Positions 8,107 through 16,764 of a DNA stretch of 64,000 nucleotides are shown here, in pieces (positions within the stretch are counted from its first letter, which is position 1; each line of letters begins with the position of its first letter). The stretch lies in contig NZ_JASITE010000015.1 of NCBI RefSeq assembly GCF_030767025.1, positions 114,279 to 178,278 on the forward strand, written 5' to 3'. The DNA is from Nocardia sp. CC227C. Lineage in GTDB: Bacteria > Actinomycetota > Actinomycetes > Mycobacteriales > Mycobacteriaceae. Position numbers and translations under genes: made by a program. The notes beneath the pieces are model-generated. The model did not search any database. It was given only the letters and a program-made list of their open reading frames with translations, and was not told the DNA's origin.

Positions 8107-8982
8107 TCAGGGCAGCCCGAACAGGCGGGCGGCGTTGTCGTGGCAGACCGCGCGCAGCCAGTCGTCGCCGAGGCCGAGACGGTCGAGGGCGTGCAGCGCG
8201 TGCGAGTAGGGGTAGGGGATGTTCGGGAAGTCGCTGCCGAACAGGATGCGGTGCGAGAAGTCGCGCAGGCGGGGGAGGGCGTCGGTGGGGAAGGGGCTGT
8301 CGGCCTCGAAGAAGTCGGTGAAGTTCATGGTGGTGTCCAGATGGACGCGGTCGTATCGCTGTGCCAGGTCCAGGAATTCGACGTACTCGGGCGAGCCCAT
8401 GTGCGCGATGATCAGCGTCAGGCGGGGAAAGCGGCGCAGGAGTTCGGCCATCGGCTCGGGGCCGGTGAAAGTGCCCGGCGCGGGACTGGATCCGCAGTGC
8501 ACGAGCACCGGGACGGCGGCGTCCTGGAGCAGCCCCCAGACCGGGGTGAGCAGTGGATCGCAGGGGTGGAAGTCGCCGACCTGGAGGTGGAGCTTGAAGA
8601 TCCGGGCTCCGGCGTCGACGGCGGCCTCGACATAGCCGTCCGCGCCGTGTTCGGGGTAGAAGGTGGCGGTGTGCAGGCAATCGGGTGTGCGGGCGGCGAA
8701 GTCGGCCGTCCACTCGTTGAGCCAGGCCGCCATATCCGGTCGGTGCGCGTAGACCAGCGAGGTGAAGGCGCGCACACCGAATCCGCGCAGGGTCTTCAAC
8801 CGCACCTGTTCCTCGTCGCGGTAGACGATCGGCCATTCGCGGCGGGTGAGCGGCCCGGCCGAGTCGAAGTAGGCCCACACCTTGCGCATGACCCGGTCGG
8901 GCATGAAATGCGTGTGGATGTCGACGAGATGCGAACGGCCCAGGCGGGCACGCAGTTCGGCGGGGTAGTCGGGGTCGGTCAC
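8107..8982 (-). CDS. Amidohydrolase family 2 metal-dependent hydrolase
   Basis: 291-residue TIM-barrel hydrolase of the amidohydrolase_2 (decarboxylase/lactonase-like) family. Metal-binding DIHTHF has His23 and His25; later motifs VLVHCGSSP, IIAHMGSPEY and the terminal metal Asp region FGSDFPNIPY are present. A GTG start at 8982 is inferred because it overlaps the stop of the upstream nucleoside hydrolase by 4 bases (GTGA) and lies just before the conserved domain; the long open frame extending to 9666 is only the shadow of that upstream gene. Coupling suggests a joint role in salvage of a nucleoside-like or cyclic substrate. Exact reaction unknown. Confidence 0.88.
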   Translation of the reverse strand: MTDPDYPAELRARLGRSHLVDIHTHFMPDRVMRKVWAYFDSAGPLTRREWPIVYRDEEQVRLKTLRGFGVRAFTSLVYAHRPDMAAWLNEWTADFAARTPDCLHTATFYPEHGADGYVEAAVDAGARIFKLHLQVGDFHPCDPLLTPVWGLLQDAAVPVLVHCGSSPAPGTFTGPEPMAELLRRFPRLTLIIAHMGSPEYVEFLDLAQRYDRVHLDTTMNFTDFFEADSPFPTDALPRLRDFSHRILFGSDFPNIPYPYSHALHALDRLGLGDDWLRAVCHDNAARLFGLP

Positions 8983-10031
8983 CGGATCTCCTGCCCGGTC
9001 GGCGGGTAGAGCGTGCGGGCGTGGTCGCCGACGCGGGTGACCAGTCGGTCGAAGAACAGTTCGGGATCGGTGCCGACGACGATGTCGGCATTGGGCTCCC
9101 GCCCCCACATCCCGGCCCAGTCGGCGACCGTGGTGGCGCGGGTGAGGGTGCCGGCCAGTTCGACATCCACGGTGGCGGGCCGTGTCACGGCCAGCCGCGG
9201 GTCCAGCGCCACCGCCGCCGCGAACGGATCGTGCATATGCGCCAGGTAGCCCTGGTCGTACATCCGATGGAAGTCGAAGTAGAACCGCACCGCGTCGGTG
9301 AGGTGCCGGATGACCGGGTTGCTCGCCGCCGAGCGGGCGTGCGGAGGGTCGCTCTCGGTCACCGCCTCCATCGGTGTGCTGCCCGCCCGCTCCGCCAGCA
9401 GCACCAGGTGTTTTGGCCGCATCTCGATGGTCTCGGTGATGTCGAGCGCGCACACCAGCGGCCGCCGATCCGGCGGGGCCGCGGCGAAGGCGTCGAACAC
9501 CTCCTTGGCGGCCTCCGGGTCGACGTGCACGTTCCATTCGTTGGTGGGTGTGGTGTTGCCGGGATGGTTGAACGCGCCGCCCATGATCACCAGCCGCCGC
9601 AGCAGTCGAGGCAGCTCCGGTTCCAGCCGGAGGGCGAGCGCGAGATTGGTGAGCGGCCCCGTGCACAGCCCGACGATCTCACCGGGATGCTCGCGCACCA
9701 GCTCCACCCACATGCGCGCCGCCGAGCGCGGCGATAGCGCGCGCGCCGACACCGGCAGCTCGGCATATCCGACACCCTGCGGGCCGTGGGTGTCCTCGGT
9801 GGTGCGCAGCGGAATCGCCAGCGGCTGCGCCGCACCCAGCGCCACCTCGATCTCGGGCGCCCGGCACACGTCCAGCCAGGCCAGGTTGTTGGCCGCCACC
9901 TGCTCGACACCCACATTGCCCGCGGTGGCGGCGATCCCGACGATCTCCGCCTCGGGCGAGGCGAGCAGATAGAGCAGGGCCAGTGAGTCGTCGATTCCGG
10001 TATCGACGTCCATGATGATCTTCTGCCGCAC
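8979..10031 (-). CDS. Inosine/uridine-preferring nucleoside hydrolase family protein
   Basis: 350 residues. The N-terminal DVDTGIDD (residues 8-15) is the calcium/ribose-binding aspartate cluster of IunH-type hydrolases, which cleave the N-glycosidic bond of ribonucleosides. Further family motifs are LCTGPLTNLALAL, VIMGGAFNHPGN, NEWNVHVDPEAA and the C-terminal HDPFAAAVALDP. The ATG at 10031 gives the full conserved N-terminus. First gene of a two-gene unit with the amidohydrolase. Substrate preference is not predictable. Confidence 0.93.
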   Translation of the reverse strand: MRQKIIMDVDTGIDDSLALLYLLASPEAEIVGIAATAGNVGVEQVAANNLAWLDVCRAPEIEVALGAAQPLAIPLRTTEDTHGPQGVGYAELPVSARALSPRSAARMWVELVREHPGEIVGLCTGPLTNLALALRLEPELPRLLRRLVIMGGAFNHPGNTTPTNEWNVHVDPEAAKEVFDAFAAAPPDRRPLVCALDITETIEMRPKHLVLLAERAGSTPMEAVTESDPPHARSAASNPVIRHLTDAVRFYFDFHRMYDQGYLAHMHDPFAAAVALDPRLAVTRPATVDVELAGTLTRATTVADWAGMWGREPNADIVVGTDPELFFDRLVTRVGDHARTLYPPTGQEIR

Positions 10032-10190
10032 CGGTCGAGCCTAACGCCGCTCGGTATCAGGGCGGCGCGTAGTCCTCGGTCCCGCTCGGCGTGCGCGTCA
10101 TGACCGGCCGCATCATCCGGGAGGCGGGGAGGGGCGCACGCGGTCGCCCGCCTCTATTTCGTCCAGCTCCAGGGGCACGGCGCTAGCGCT

Positions 10191-11735
10191 TCAACCGGGC
10201 GGAATATGCCGCAGCCGGGAGAACGCCAGGGCGGAGAGCACCAGCGCCGCGCCCGCCGCGATGGCCGCGGTGACATGCATACCGGTCAGGAACGCGTGCC
10301 TGGCCGCATCGGCGACCGTGGTACCCAGACTGTCGGGCAGGGCATTGGCCAGATGGATGGCCGCGCCCAGGGTGTCGCGCGCGGTGGCGATATCGGGTTC
10401 ACGCAGGCCGTAGGGCAGGGTGTCGGCCAGCTGGGTCCGGTAGATGGCGATGCTGACGCTGCCGAGTATCGAGATGCCCAGCGCTCCACCGAACTCCGCG
10501 CCCGTCTCGGCGAGCCCGGAGGCCGCGCCCGCCTGCTCCTGCGGTGCCGTGCCGACGATGAGTTCGGTGGTGATGCCGAATACCGGTGCCAGGCCGAAGG
10601 ATACGAAAAGGGAGGCGACGATGGTCAGCACCACACCGCCGGTGGCACTGATCTGGGTCAGCAGGAGCAGACCCAGCGCCGCCATCGCCATGCCGCCGCC
10701 GATCATGTAGGCCGGGCGCACCACCCGCCCGATCCGCGGACCCAACTGCGACCCGATCATGAATCCGAGCCCGGCGGGAATGGTGGCCAATCCGGCCCGC
10801 AGCGGCGACATGCCCAGGACCAGTTGCAGATACTGCGCCACGAACAGGAAGTAGCCGAAGGCCACGAAGATGGCGAGCAGGTTGATGGTGAGCGCGGTGC
10901 GGAAGCTGCCCAGTCGGAACAAACGCAGATTCAACATGGGCTCGGAGGAGGAGAGTTGACGGCGCACGAAGATCAGGCCGACCCCCAACCCGGCCAGGAG
11001 CGGCATGACGGCCTCCGGGCCGGGACCATCCTGGGCGGCCTGTTTCATACCGAAGACGATCAGCAGCACCGCGCCAGTGCACAGCACGGCGCTGATCGGA
11101 TCCAGTTTGCCCGCATCGGGATCGCGGAATTCCGGCAGTATGCGCGGCGCGAGCACGATCAGCAGCACCATGACGGGCACCGCCAGCAGGAACACCGCAC
11201 CCCACCAGAAGTGTTCGAGCACGAGTCCGCCCGCGAGCGGGCCGATCGCGCCGCCCACCGAATAGGACCCCACCCAGACCCCGATGGCCACCGACCGCTG
11301 GGCGGGATCGCGAAACATGGTGAATATCAATGACAGTGTGGACGGTGCGAGGGTGGCCCCGGCGACGCCGAGCAGGGCGCGGCAGGCGATGAGCACCGGC
11401 GCGGTGGGGGCGAAGGCGGCGACGATCGACACCGCGGCGAAGGCCGCGGCGCCGACCATGAGTAGTCGGCGCCGCCCCACTCTGTCGCCGATGGTGCCCA
11501 TGGTGAGCAGCAGTCCGGCCACGAAGAAGCCGTAGACGTCGATGATCCAGAGCAATTGCGTACTGGTGGGCCGCAATTCGGCGCTGATCTGGGGGACCGC
11601 CAGGTGCAGGACGGTGAGGTCCATGGAGTACACCAGACATGCGAGCGCCAGCACCGCCAGTCCGGCCCACTCACGCCTACCTCCCTTGCCTGTGCTGGTT
11701 TCCGCAGCGGTGAGCAAGGGCCCAGGCGTGTCCAC
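10191..11735 (-). CDS. MFS drug-export protein, EmrB/QacA-like (DHA2, 14 TM)
   Basis: 514-residue integral membrane proton-driven exporter. The first loop carries GDRVGRRRLLMVGA (motif A), and WIIDVYGFFVAGLLLTMGTI and GPLAGGLVLEHFWWGAVF are typical of DHA2 proteins. The start is GTG 11735, with GGAGG 9 bases upstream. The stretch from 11736 to 12030 that contains its promoter is the most AT-rich in this part of the window, but no regulator gene is adjacent. Substrate unknown; antiseptics, dyes or endogenous metabolites are usual. Confidence 0.92.
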   Translation of the reverse strand: MDTPGPLLTAAETSTGKGGRREWAGLAVLALACLVYSMDLTVLHLAVPQISAELRPTSTQLLWIIDVYGFFVAGLLLTMGTIGDRVGRRRLLMVGAAAFAAVSIVAAFAPTAPVLIACRALLGVAGATLAPSTLSLIFTMFRDPAQRSVAIGVWVGSYSVGGAIGPLAGGLVLEHFWWGAVFLLAVPVMVLLIVLAPRILPEFRDPDAGKLDPISAVLCTGAVLLIVFGMKQAAQDGPGPEAVMPLLAGLGVGLIFVRRQLSSSEPMLNLRLFRLGSFRTALTINLLAIFVAFGYFLFVAQYLQLVLGMSPLRAGLATIPAGLGFMIGSQLGPRIGRVVRPAYMIGGGMAMAALGLLLLTQISATGGVVLTIVASLFVSFGLAPVFGITTELIVGTAPQEQAGAASGLAETGAEFGGALGISILGSVSIAIYRTQLADTLPYGLREPDIATARDTLGAAIHLANALPDSLGTTVADAARHAFLTGMHVTAAIAAGAALVLSALAFSRLRHIPPG

Positions 11736-12030
11736 GATGACGTTCCTCCATACGCGTGCCGGCGCAACTGTCGGTACTCACGATGTCGGTTTCAGCATCT
11801 CACTTATTAACGCCACAAATGCCTGGTGGGGAAAGGGAATTCAGATTTTCTGCGATGCATGAACAGGTGCACTTGCACGATCTTGATCGAGCAACTCTCG
11901 GGCAGGTGTGAAAACCCGCGCGGCAGAACAAGACCGGGCGACCGGTCTGCTGTCGTGGCGGCGCGTGGCGAGGTCCCCGGGACCGCCGCCGGGACCCGCG
12001 ACGGCGGGATAGCGCGGCGTAAGCCGGGAA
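11736..12030. other. Intergenic promoter region upstream of the MFS gene
   Basis: 295 bases without a credible gene. The part around 11790-11880 is AT-rich for this genome and holds small dyads (CGATC TT GATCG near 11879-11890; GTGCACTTGCAC just before). It probably contains the exporter promoter and the end of the CoA-transferase transcript. Short open frames here have no ribosome site or coding bias. Confidence 0.4.
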
Positions 12031-13407
12031 TCAGACCCCGTCGTCGGGACGCGGCTGCCAGGCGGGAGCGTCCCCGCCGTACGGGCGGGCGGGCCAGGGG
12101 TAGTCCGGGTAGTCCGGCAGTGCCGGGACCGCCGTCGTCAGGGCGTCGTGGACGGCCGCGTACGCCACACTCGGGGGCTGCGCCGGGGCGTGGTCCGGGG
12201 TGCGGCCGGGTGCGGCGATCAGCCAGGACGCCGTGCGCGCCAGCGCGACCCGCACATCGCGGCCGATGCCGTCGCGGTCCCGGGCGGTGAGCGCGTCCAC
12301 CACACCGGCGGCGAGCAGGTACCCGGTCGCGTGATCCAGCGCCTGTGCGGGCAGCGCGCCGAGCGGAGCGGCGCCGCGGGAGTCCGCCTGCGCGCGTTCG
12401 ACGAGCGAGATACCCGAGGCGGCCTGCACGATGCTGTCGAAACCGCGCCGCGCACCCCACGGACCCGTCTCACCCCACGCGCTGACCCGCGCGTGCACGA
12501 TGCCCGGCCGGGTCCGGGCCGCATCCACCCCGGCGGACTCGAGTGAGCCGGTCCGGTAGCCCGTGACGAGAACATCGGCGGTGGACAGCAATTCGTCGAA
12601 TACGGCGCGGTCGGTACGCAGATCCAGCAGGGTGGACCGCTTGCCCTGGCAGAGGTCGAGATACTGCCAGCCGATCTCCGGCAGTCGCGGCGGATCCACG
12701 CGCAGCACATCCGCGCCCAGCAGTGCCAGCGACCGGGTGCTCACCGGTCCGGCGATCACCCGGGTCAGATCGAGGACCCGCACCCCGCGCAGCGGCAGCA
12801 TCTGCGTGGCCGCGCTGACGGTGTCGAAGTCACCGCTGTCGGCGCGCATGTCGACGGCCACCAGCGGACCGTCCGCCGCGGCCTTGCCCTGCGGGCTGTC
12901 CGCCCATTCGCGTTCGGTGCGCACCCGCACCGCGATGGCGGCGAATTCGTCGGCCCGCGACTCGATCTCGGCGGCGGGCAGGGCGGCGATGCGCGCGGCC
13001 ACGGTGGGCCGGTCGGCGTCGGCGGGCAGATCCAGCATGGTCAGCAGGCGCGCCCGGTGGTGCGGATAGTTGGCGTGCGTGCGCACCCACCCGCCGGCGG
13101 CCTCGAAGAAGCCGGACAGCTCCGCGAACTGGTCCACGCCCGCGCCGCCGATCCGGAGCAGTTTCTCACTCGAGAACGATGCGGTCACCCGGGCCGGTTC
13201 GAGCCGTTGCGGCAGGGCGGCGAACCCGGTGGCCTCGCGGCGTCTATCCGTCGCCGCCGCGAAGGCCGCCACCGCACCGCCCGCCAGGGACCAGACGGGC
13301 AGCGTGGCAGCCAGATTGGACCCCGGGTCGGGTGGTGCGGGCATACTCGACCCGGTGACGCCTATCCCGGCCTCGTAGTCGCGGACCAGCGCTGCACACG
13401 TATCCAC
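12031..13407 (-). CDS. Class III (CaiB/BaiF) CoA transferase
   Basis: 458 residues. The typical CaiB N-terminal core, LPLRGVRVLDLTRVIAGPVSTRSLALLGADVLRVD, begins only near residue 205, followed by RSTLLDL, ADVLVTGYR and RRGFDSIVQAASG. The first 200 residues (GGWVRTHANYPHHRARLL and following) resemble what is normally the C-terminal part of the family, so the two halves appear in swapped order. Such proteins move CoA between carboxylic acids. Its start at 13407 faces the thioesterase start across 36 bases, suggesting a shared control region. Substrate unknown. Confidence 0.85.
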   Translation of the reverse strand: MDTCAALVRDYEAGIGVTGSSMPAPPDPGSNLAATLPVWSLAGGAVAAFAAATDRRREATGFAALPQRLEPARVTASFSSEKLLRIGGAGVDQFAELSGFFEAAGGWVRTHANYPHHRARLLTMLDLPADADRPTVAARIAALPAAEIESRADEFAAIAVRVRTEREWADSPQGKAAADGPLVAVDMRADSGDFDTVSAATQMLPLRGVRVLDLTRVIAGPVSTRSLALLGADVLRVDPPRLPEIGWQYLDLCQGKRSTLLDLRTDRAVFDELLSTADVLVTGYRTGSLESAGVDAARTRPGIVHARVSAWGETGPWGARRGFDSIVQAASGISLVERAQADSRGAAPLGALPAQALDHATGYLLAAGVVDALTARDRDGIGRDVRVALARTASWLIAAPGRTPDHAPAQPPSVAYAAVHDALTTAVPALPDYPDYPWPARPYGGDAPAWQPRPDDGV

Positions 13408-13443
13408 CCGTTCGACAGTACTGCGCGAAGGAGAACCTCGTTG

Positions 13444-14202
13444 GTGGCGAATCTCACCGGTACCGCTTGGCTACGACAGCTCCGGCCCGATGCCGAGGCG
13501 ACTACAGTGCTCGTCTGCTTTCCGCCCGGTGGGGGAGCGGTGACCGCCTACCGCGCCCTGTCCCAGGAATTCGGCAGTGGCACAGCCGTGTACGCGGTGC
13601 AGTATCCGGGCCGGCAGGACCGCCTGACCGAGCCCCTCGTCACCTCCCTGACCACCCTCGCGCAGCAGTCCGCCGCCGACTTGTTGCGCTGGCCCGCGCA
13701 CCTCCGGGTGGCGCTTTTCGGCCACAGCATGGGCGCGACCGTCGCCTACGAGACCGCCCGAGCCCTGGAATCAGCGGGCCGCGAGCTGGTCCGGCTGTTC
13801 GTCTCCGGCCGCCCCGCACCCGCCCACGAGGAATCGGCCCGCCTGCACCTGGCCCCCGACGCCGACCTCATCGCCGACCTGGAACGCCTCGCCAACGACC
13901 CCGCCTCGGTCCAACTCCTCCGCGACGAGCCCTCCCTGGCCGACCTGGTCCTCCCCGCCGTCCGCGCCGACTACCAAGCCGTCGAAACCTACCGCCACCA
14001 CCCGACCACCCCGTTGCGCACCCCGATCAGCGCCCTGGTCAGCACCGAGGACCCCACCACCACGGTGGCCCAAGCACGGGAGTGGGCGAGCTACACCACC
14101 GCCGAATTCGACGTGACAACCTTCCCCGGTCGCCACTTCTACCTCGACCTCCCCGAAAACCTCCGCCCTGTCGCCGAACTCATCACCCGCCACCTCACGT
14201 GA
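13444..14202 (+). CDS. Type II thioesterase (alpha/beta hydrolase, TEII)
   Basis: 252-residue editing thioesterase of the kind that removes stalled acyl groups from NRPS or PKS carrier proteins. Nucleophile elbow GHSMG with Ser95; FPPGGG near residue 26, YPGRQDR, and catalytic His in GRHFYL near the C-terminus. AAGGAG at 13428-13433 supports either TTG 13441 or GTG 13444; GTG is preferred here. The longer frame from 13057 runs antisense to the CoA transferase and is rejected. No NRPS or PKS gene is in the window, so the partner is distant. Confidence 0.9.
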   Translation: MANLTGTAWLRQLRPDAEATTVLVCFPPGGGAVTAYRALSQEFGSGTAVYAVQYPGRQDRLTEPLVTSLTTLAQQSAADLLRWPAHLRVALFGHSMGATVAYETARALESAGRELVRLFVSGRPAPAHEESARLHLAPDADLIADLERLANDPASVQLLRDEPSLADLVLPAVRADYQAVETYRHHPTTPLRTPISALVSTEDPTTTVAQAREWASYTTAEFDVTTFPGRHFYLDLPENLRPVAELITRHLT

Positions 14203-14236
14203 CGCACGCTCCGCCGCTGCGGAATCGGATCGAACG

Positions 14237-14265
14237 GTTGCGGTGCCGGGCGGTGGCACCGCAAC
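14237..14265. terminator. Strong hairpin between convergent thioesterase and YdcF genes
   Basis: GTTGCGGTGCC and GGCACCGCAAC form a perfect 11-bp stem with a 7-base loop, in the 97-base gap between the two convergent stops. No U tract. Likely bidirectional terminator. Confidence 0.65.
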
Positions 14266-14299
14266 GGCTTGCGAATGGACACTTCGAGCACCCGACTCG

Positions 14300-15100
14300 T
14301 CAGGACCTGCGTTCGGCGGGGCGGAAGGTCTCGCTCAGTCTGTCGTAGGCGTGGCGCACATCGTCGGGGATGTCTTCCCGGATGATGTGGCCCTCACCGG
14401 GGTACTCGTCCAAACGTTTGATCTCACCCATGGTGATGGCGACGATCGACTTCGGGTGCGGGGCCGTCGAGGCATCGGGGCGGTTCCCGTATTTCATGTA
14501 GTTCTCGAGTGAGACATCGGCGGCGGGTATGGCGACCTGCTCGACACCCGGGCACTGTTTCATGAGTGTGCCCCACACACGCCGCGCGTGAAAGGGGGTG
14601 CACACTGCGATGACCGAACTGACGTCGCGGCCGTGCTGCTCGAGCATCCGGACCGAGTAGACCGCGTTCTGGCCGGTGTTCTGGGCGAGGGGTTCCTCGA
14701 TGATCTGGTTCGGGTTGAGGTTCAGCTTCTCCGCCGCCAGCCGGAACTTGGCCGCCTCGCCCCGGTATCCGGAGAACACGACGGGCACATCGCCGAGGCC
14801 ACGGTCACGGACCAAGTTCGCGATCACCGATGACCCGCCGATGTCACGGCTGCCGAAGAAGATGATGCCGCCGTAATCCCGTTCGGGATCGAAAGCCCAC
14901 TTGGGATCGTGACGTAGGTAGTCCCATACGGTTCCCAGATCCGTCCGAGCCCGGTCGGTATCGATACCCCGAGCCCGCAATTCCCGCCACCACGCCGAGT
15001 GCTCGGCCTCGTCGCGTCCCCCGACGACCTGATCATCACGAATCAAGGCATGACCGGCCGAATCGACAGGTATGACGCCGCGTTCGTCGGCATGAACCAA
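14300..15100 (-). CDS. YdcF/ElyC-type DUF218 protein
   Basis: Up to 266 residues. DUF218 features are visible: VWDYLRHDP, GIIFFGSRDIGGSSVIANL, PVVFSGYRGEAAKFRLAAEKLNLNPNQIIEEP, QNTGQNAVYSVRML and the histidine segment CTPFHARRVWGTLMKQ. Relatives are envelope or cytosolic proteins of uncertain biochemical role; some bind adenosylmethionine. There is no signal peptide here, so a cytosolic location is likely. The start is uncertain: 15100 is a TTG, and the conserved domain begins near residue 55. It follows the XRE/DUF397 pair in the same direction. Confidence 0.82.
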   Translation of the reverse strand: MVHADERGVIPVDSAGHALIRDDQVVGGRDEAEHSAWWRELRARGIDTDRARTDLGTVWDYLRHDPKWAFDPERDYGGIIFFGSRDIGGSSVIANLVRDRGLGDVPVVFSGYRGEAAKFRLAAEKLNLNPNQIIEEPLAQNTGQNAVYSVRMLEQHGRDVSSVIAVCTPFHARRVWGTLMKQCPGVEQVAIPAADVSLENYMKYGNRPDASTAPHPKSIVAITMGEIKRLDEYPGEGHIIREDIPDDVRHAYDRLSETFRPAERRS

Positions 15101-15252
15101 ACCCCGGCGGAGTCCCGGCTCCCATCCGCCAGCTCCTGCGAGCTTCTGCTGATGCCCGATGCGCCCGTGGTCAGCGCTCGCGCCGTCCGCTCGGCGACCT
15201 CGCGCGCGGCAGCGGCCGCCGCCCGGCCGCCTGGCCCGAACGGCTCGGTCAT
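15043..15252 (-). CDS. Hypothetical 69-residue protein between DUF397 and YdcF genes
   Basis: ATG 15252 opens a frame (MTEPFGPGGRAAAAAAREVAERTARALTT region, alanine-rich helix) 7 bases after the DUF397 stop and overlapping the start of the YdcF frame by 58 bases. An AGGAGG abuts the ATG with no spacer, which is poor for initiation. It may be a small coupled gene, or may mark a frameshifted N-terminus of the YdcF gene. No recognised family. Confidence 0.3.
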   Translation of the reverse strand: MTEPFGPGGRAAAAAAREVAERTARALTTGASGISRSSQELADGSRDSAGVWFMPTNAASYLSIRPVMP

Positions 15253-15259
15253 CCTCCTG

Positions 15260-15451
15260 TCAGCGCTCCCAGATCCCGCTGTCGAGGAACCTGTCCCACG
15301 CCTCCCCGTCTAAGTTCAGCACGGGGCCACCGGGATTCTTCGAGTCGCGCACCGCAACCCCGCCGTCCTCGAACTTGATCTCGACGCAAGCGCTGGCGTG
15401 CTCGGATCGGCTGGATTTGAACCACTGGCCAACAGGTGGGATGTTGCTCAC
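15260..15451 (-). CDS. DUF397 small protein
   Basis: 63 residues, with the DUF397 signature WFKSSRSEHASACVEI, VAVRDSKNPGGPVL and the closing W-D-R-F motif. The first ATG overlaps the stop of the XRE gene by 4 bases. DUF397 genes are almost always paired with an XRE-DUF5753 regulator in actinobacteria; some pairs control development and antibiotic production and behave like regulator/modulator couples. Molecular function unproven. Confidence 0.92.
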   Translation of the reverse strand: MSNIPPVGQWFKSSRSEHASACVEIKFEDGGVAVRDSKNPGGPVLNLDGEAWDRFLDSGIWER

Positions 15452-16332
15452 GCCGCGTACTCCTCTGCCAGGTGCAGAAACATGTTCCTGGTGTCGTCTT
15501 CGTTCAACGCTACCGTCAGCAGGCTACTGACGGCTTCTCGATACTGCTCGACCACGTCGCTTCGTTCGTGGTAGAGAGCGCCGATGGCCCCTTCCAGGTA
15601 GACCACTGGCGGTTCGTCAAGTCCGCCTTCGATTTTCGGGAAGTCCAGCAGAGTGAACGACCCTATCGTCAAACCTCGGTGCGATGGGCCGAACGGCACG
15701 ACACGGATGCTGACGTTCGGGCGCTCGGTCGCGAGCAACCGCAATTGATCCGCCATGACATGAGCGCCACCTATCGGGTGCCGCAACGTGGCTTCCGAGA
15801 TCAACGCTTCGATCCGGAAGTCGTTGCTGTGCAACTTGGCTTGTCTGCGAACTGTCAGTTCCACCCGCCGTTCGACATCGACGTTGGATAGTCCCGGTCC
15901 GTCGATGCGCACGATCGCCCGTCGGTAGTCGGGAGTTTGCAGCAGTCCGGGTACGAGGACGAGCTGGTGCGTGATCACATGGTTCGCTGCCGACTCCAAG
16001 CGTAGATAGTGCGGGAAATGGGATGCGAACTGATCGGCATAGGCTTGCCAGAACCCCTTGGAATTGCCTTGCAGCTTTGCGGTTTTCGCCTGTTCCCGAA
16101 CCTCTGCCCACAGGGCGAGTGCTTCAGCTCGAACCTCGGCTGGCACCTCATAGAAGTCCAGCAGCCGTTCGAGCTGTGGCGTTGCGATCTTCGTGGAGAT
16201 CCCGTCCTCCATGCGCAACAGCGTCTGCTTCGAAGTCTCGATGTGCAGTCCTGCGGCCAGCGCACTCTTACCCGCGCCCAGCCGAATCTCGCGCAGGAAC
16301 TTGCCGAACGCTCGCCTGGAGACCGCTGACAT
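15448..16332 (-). CDS. XRE-family regulator with DUF5753 ligand-like domain
   Basis: 294 residues. N-terminal helix-turn-helix about residues 8-70 (FGKFLREIRLGAGKSALAAG, TSKQTLLRMEDG), then a DUF5753 domain from about residue 95 to the end (ITHQLVLVPGLLQTPDYRRAI, RRQAKL, SIRVVPFGPSHRG, DVVEQYREAVSSLL). Such proteins pair with DUF397 partners. The divergent 180-base region upstream holds long inverted repeats suited to autoregulation. Paralogs are usually numerous in a genome, so no specific target is assigned. Confidence 0.93.
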   Translation of the reverse strand: MSAVSRRAFGKFLREIRLGAGKSALAAGLHIETSKQTLLRMEDGISTKIATPQLERLLDFYEVPAEVRAEALALWAEVREQAKTAKLQGNSKGFWQAYADQFASHFPHYLRLESAANHVITHQLVLVPGLLQTPDYRRAIVRIDGPGLSNVDVERRVELTVRRQAKLHSNDFRIEALISEATLRHPIGGAHVMADQLRLLATERPNVSIRVVPFGPSHRGLTIGSFTLLDFPKIEGGLDEPPVVYLEGAIGALYHERSDVVEQYREAVSSLLTVALNEDDTRNMFLHLAEEYAA

Positions 16333-16395
16333 CTCGTAAGCCTCGCTACCTGGGTTGTTCCATTCTGAGCCGGTCCAATCTGGGCTTCCATCATA

Positions 16396-16435
16396 TTTCG
16401 AGGCCGGGCCACTTTTTGGGCTTTCCGCCTCGAAA
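16396..16435. promoter_or_regulatory. Widely spaced inverted repeat in XRE divergent promoter
   Basis: TTTCGAGGC (16396-16404) and GCCTCGAAA (16427-16435) are perfect 9-base inverted arms 22 bases apart, between the XRE start and the small membrane-protein gene. The spacing fits two dimer half-sites on one face of the helix. Operator role inferred. Confidence 0.45.
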
Positions 16436-16462
16436 TCTGCTGTCTACTTGGGGGAGTGCTGC

Positions 16463-16481
16463 CGCCCCGTAAGTCGGGGCG
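16463..16481. other. Small hairpin in leader of the 16513 gene
   Basis: CGCCCCG TAAGT CGGGGCG forms a 7-bp perfect stem with a 5-base loop, 31 bases upstream of the ATG at 16513. It could be a leader structure or an operator dyad. Confidence 0.35.
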
Positions 16482-16512
16482 AAACCCATACCGAGGAAGG
16501 GGAGTGGGCCGA

Positions 16513-16764
16513 ATGTCGTGGAACGTATGGACCGTGGGGTTGATGCTGGTGGGCATCGCCGTGTTCATCTGGGCGATGTGGGGCATTCGCGACGATTTAC
16601 GGGAAGGTGGGGAGCGGCCCCCTTTCGTGCTGCCGTACGTCAGAGGGGAAGGGGCGGTGGAGGTTCCCCGCTTGGCGACTCGTGGAGTCCACCGTGCGGG
16701 GAAGGCCAGGCATTGTCTCCCGGCACCGATCGCGTTCGGCGACCGACGATTCGGGGTCAGGTGA
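16513..16764 (+). CDS. Small single-pass membrane protein
   Basis: 83 residues. The ATG at 16513 is preceded by a GGGGAG-type ribosome site about 9 bases upstream. The N-terminus (WTVGLMLVGIAVFIWAMWGI) is one transmembrane helix, followed by a basic cytosolic or external tail with no known domain. It overlaps the next gene by 4 bases (GTGA). It is divergent from the XRE/DUF397 pair and probably under its control. Family not recognised. Confidence 0.6.
   Translation: MSWNVWTVGLMLVGIAVFIWAMWGIRDDLREGGERPPFVLPYVRGEGAVEVPRLATRGVHRAGKARHCLPAPIAFGDRRFGVR

Noticed and set aside
9021..9972. Plus-strand frames opposite the nucleoside hydrolase
   Set aside because: Pure antisense shadows of a well-defined gene.
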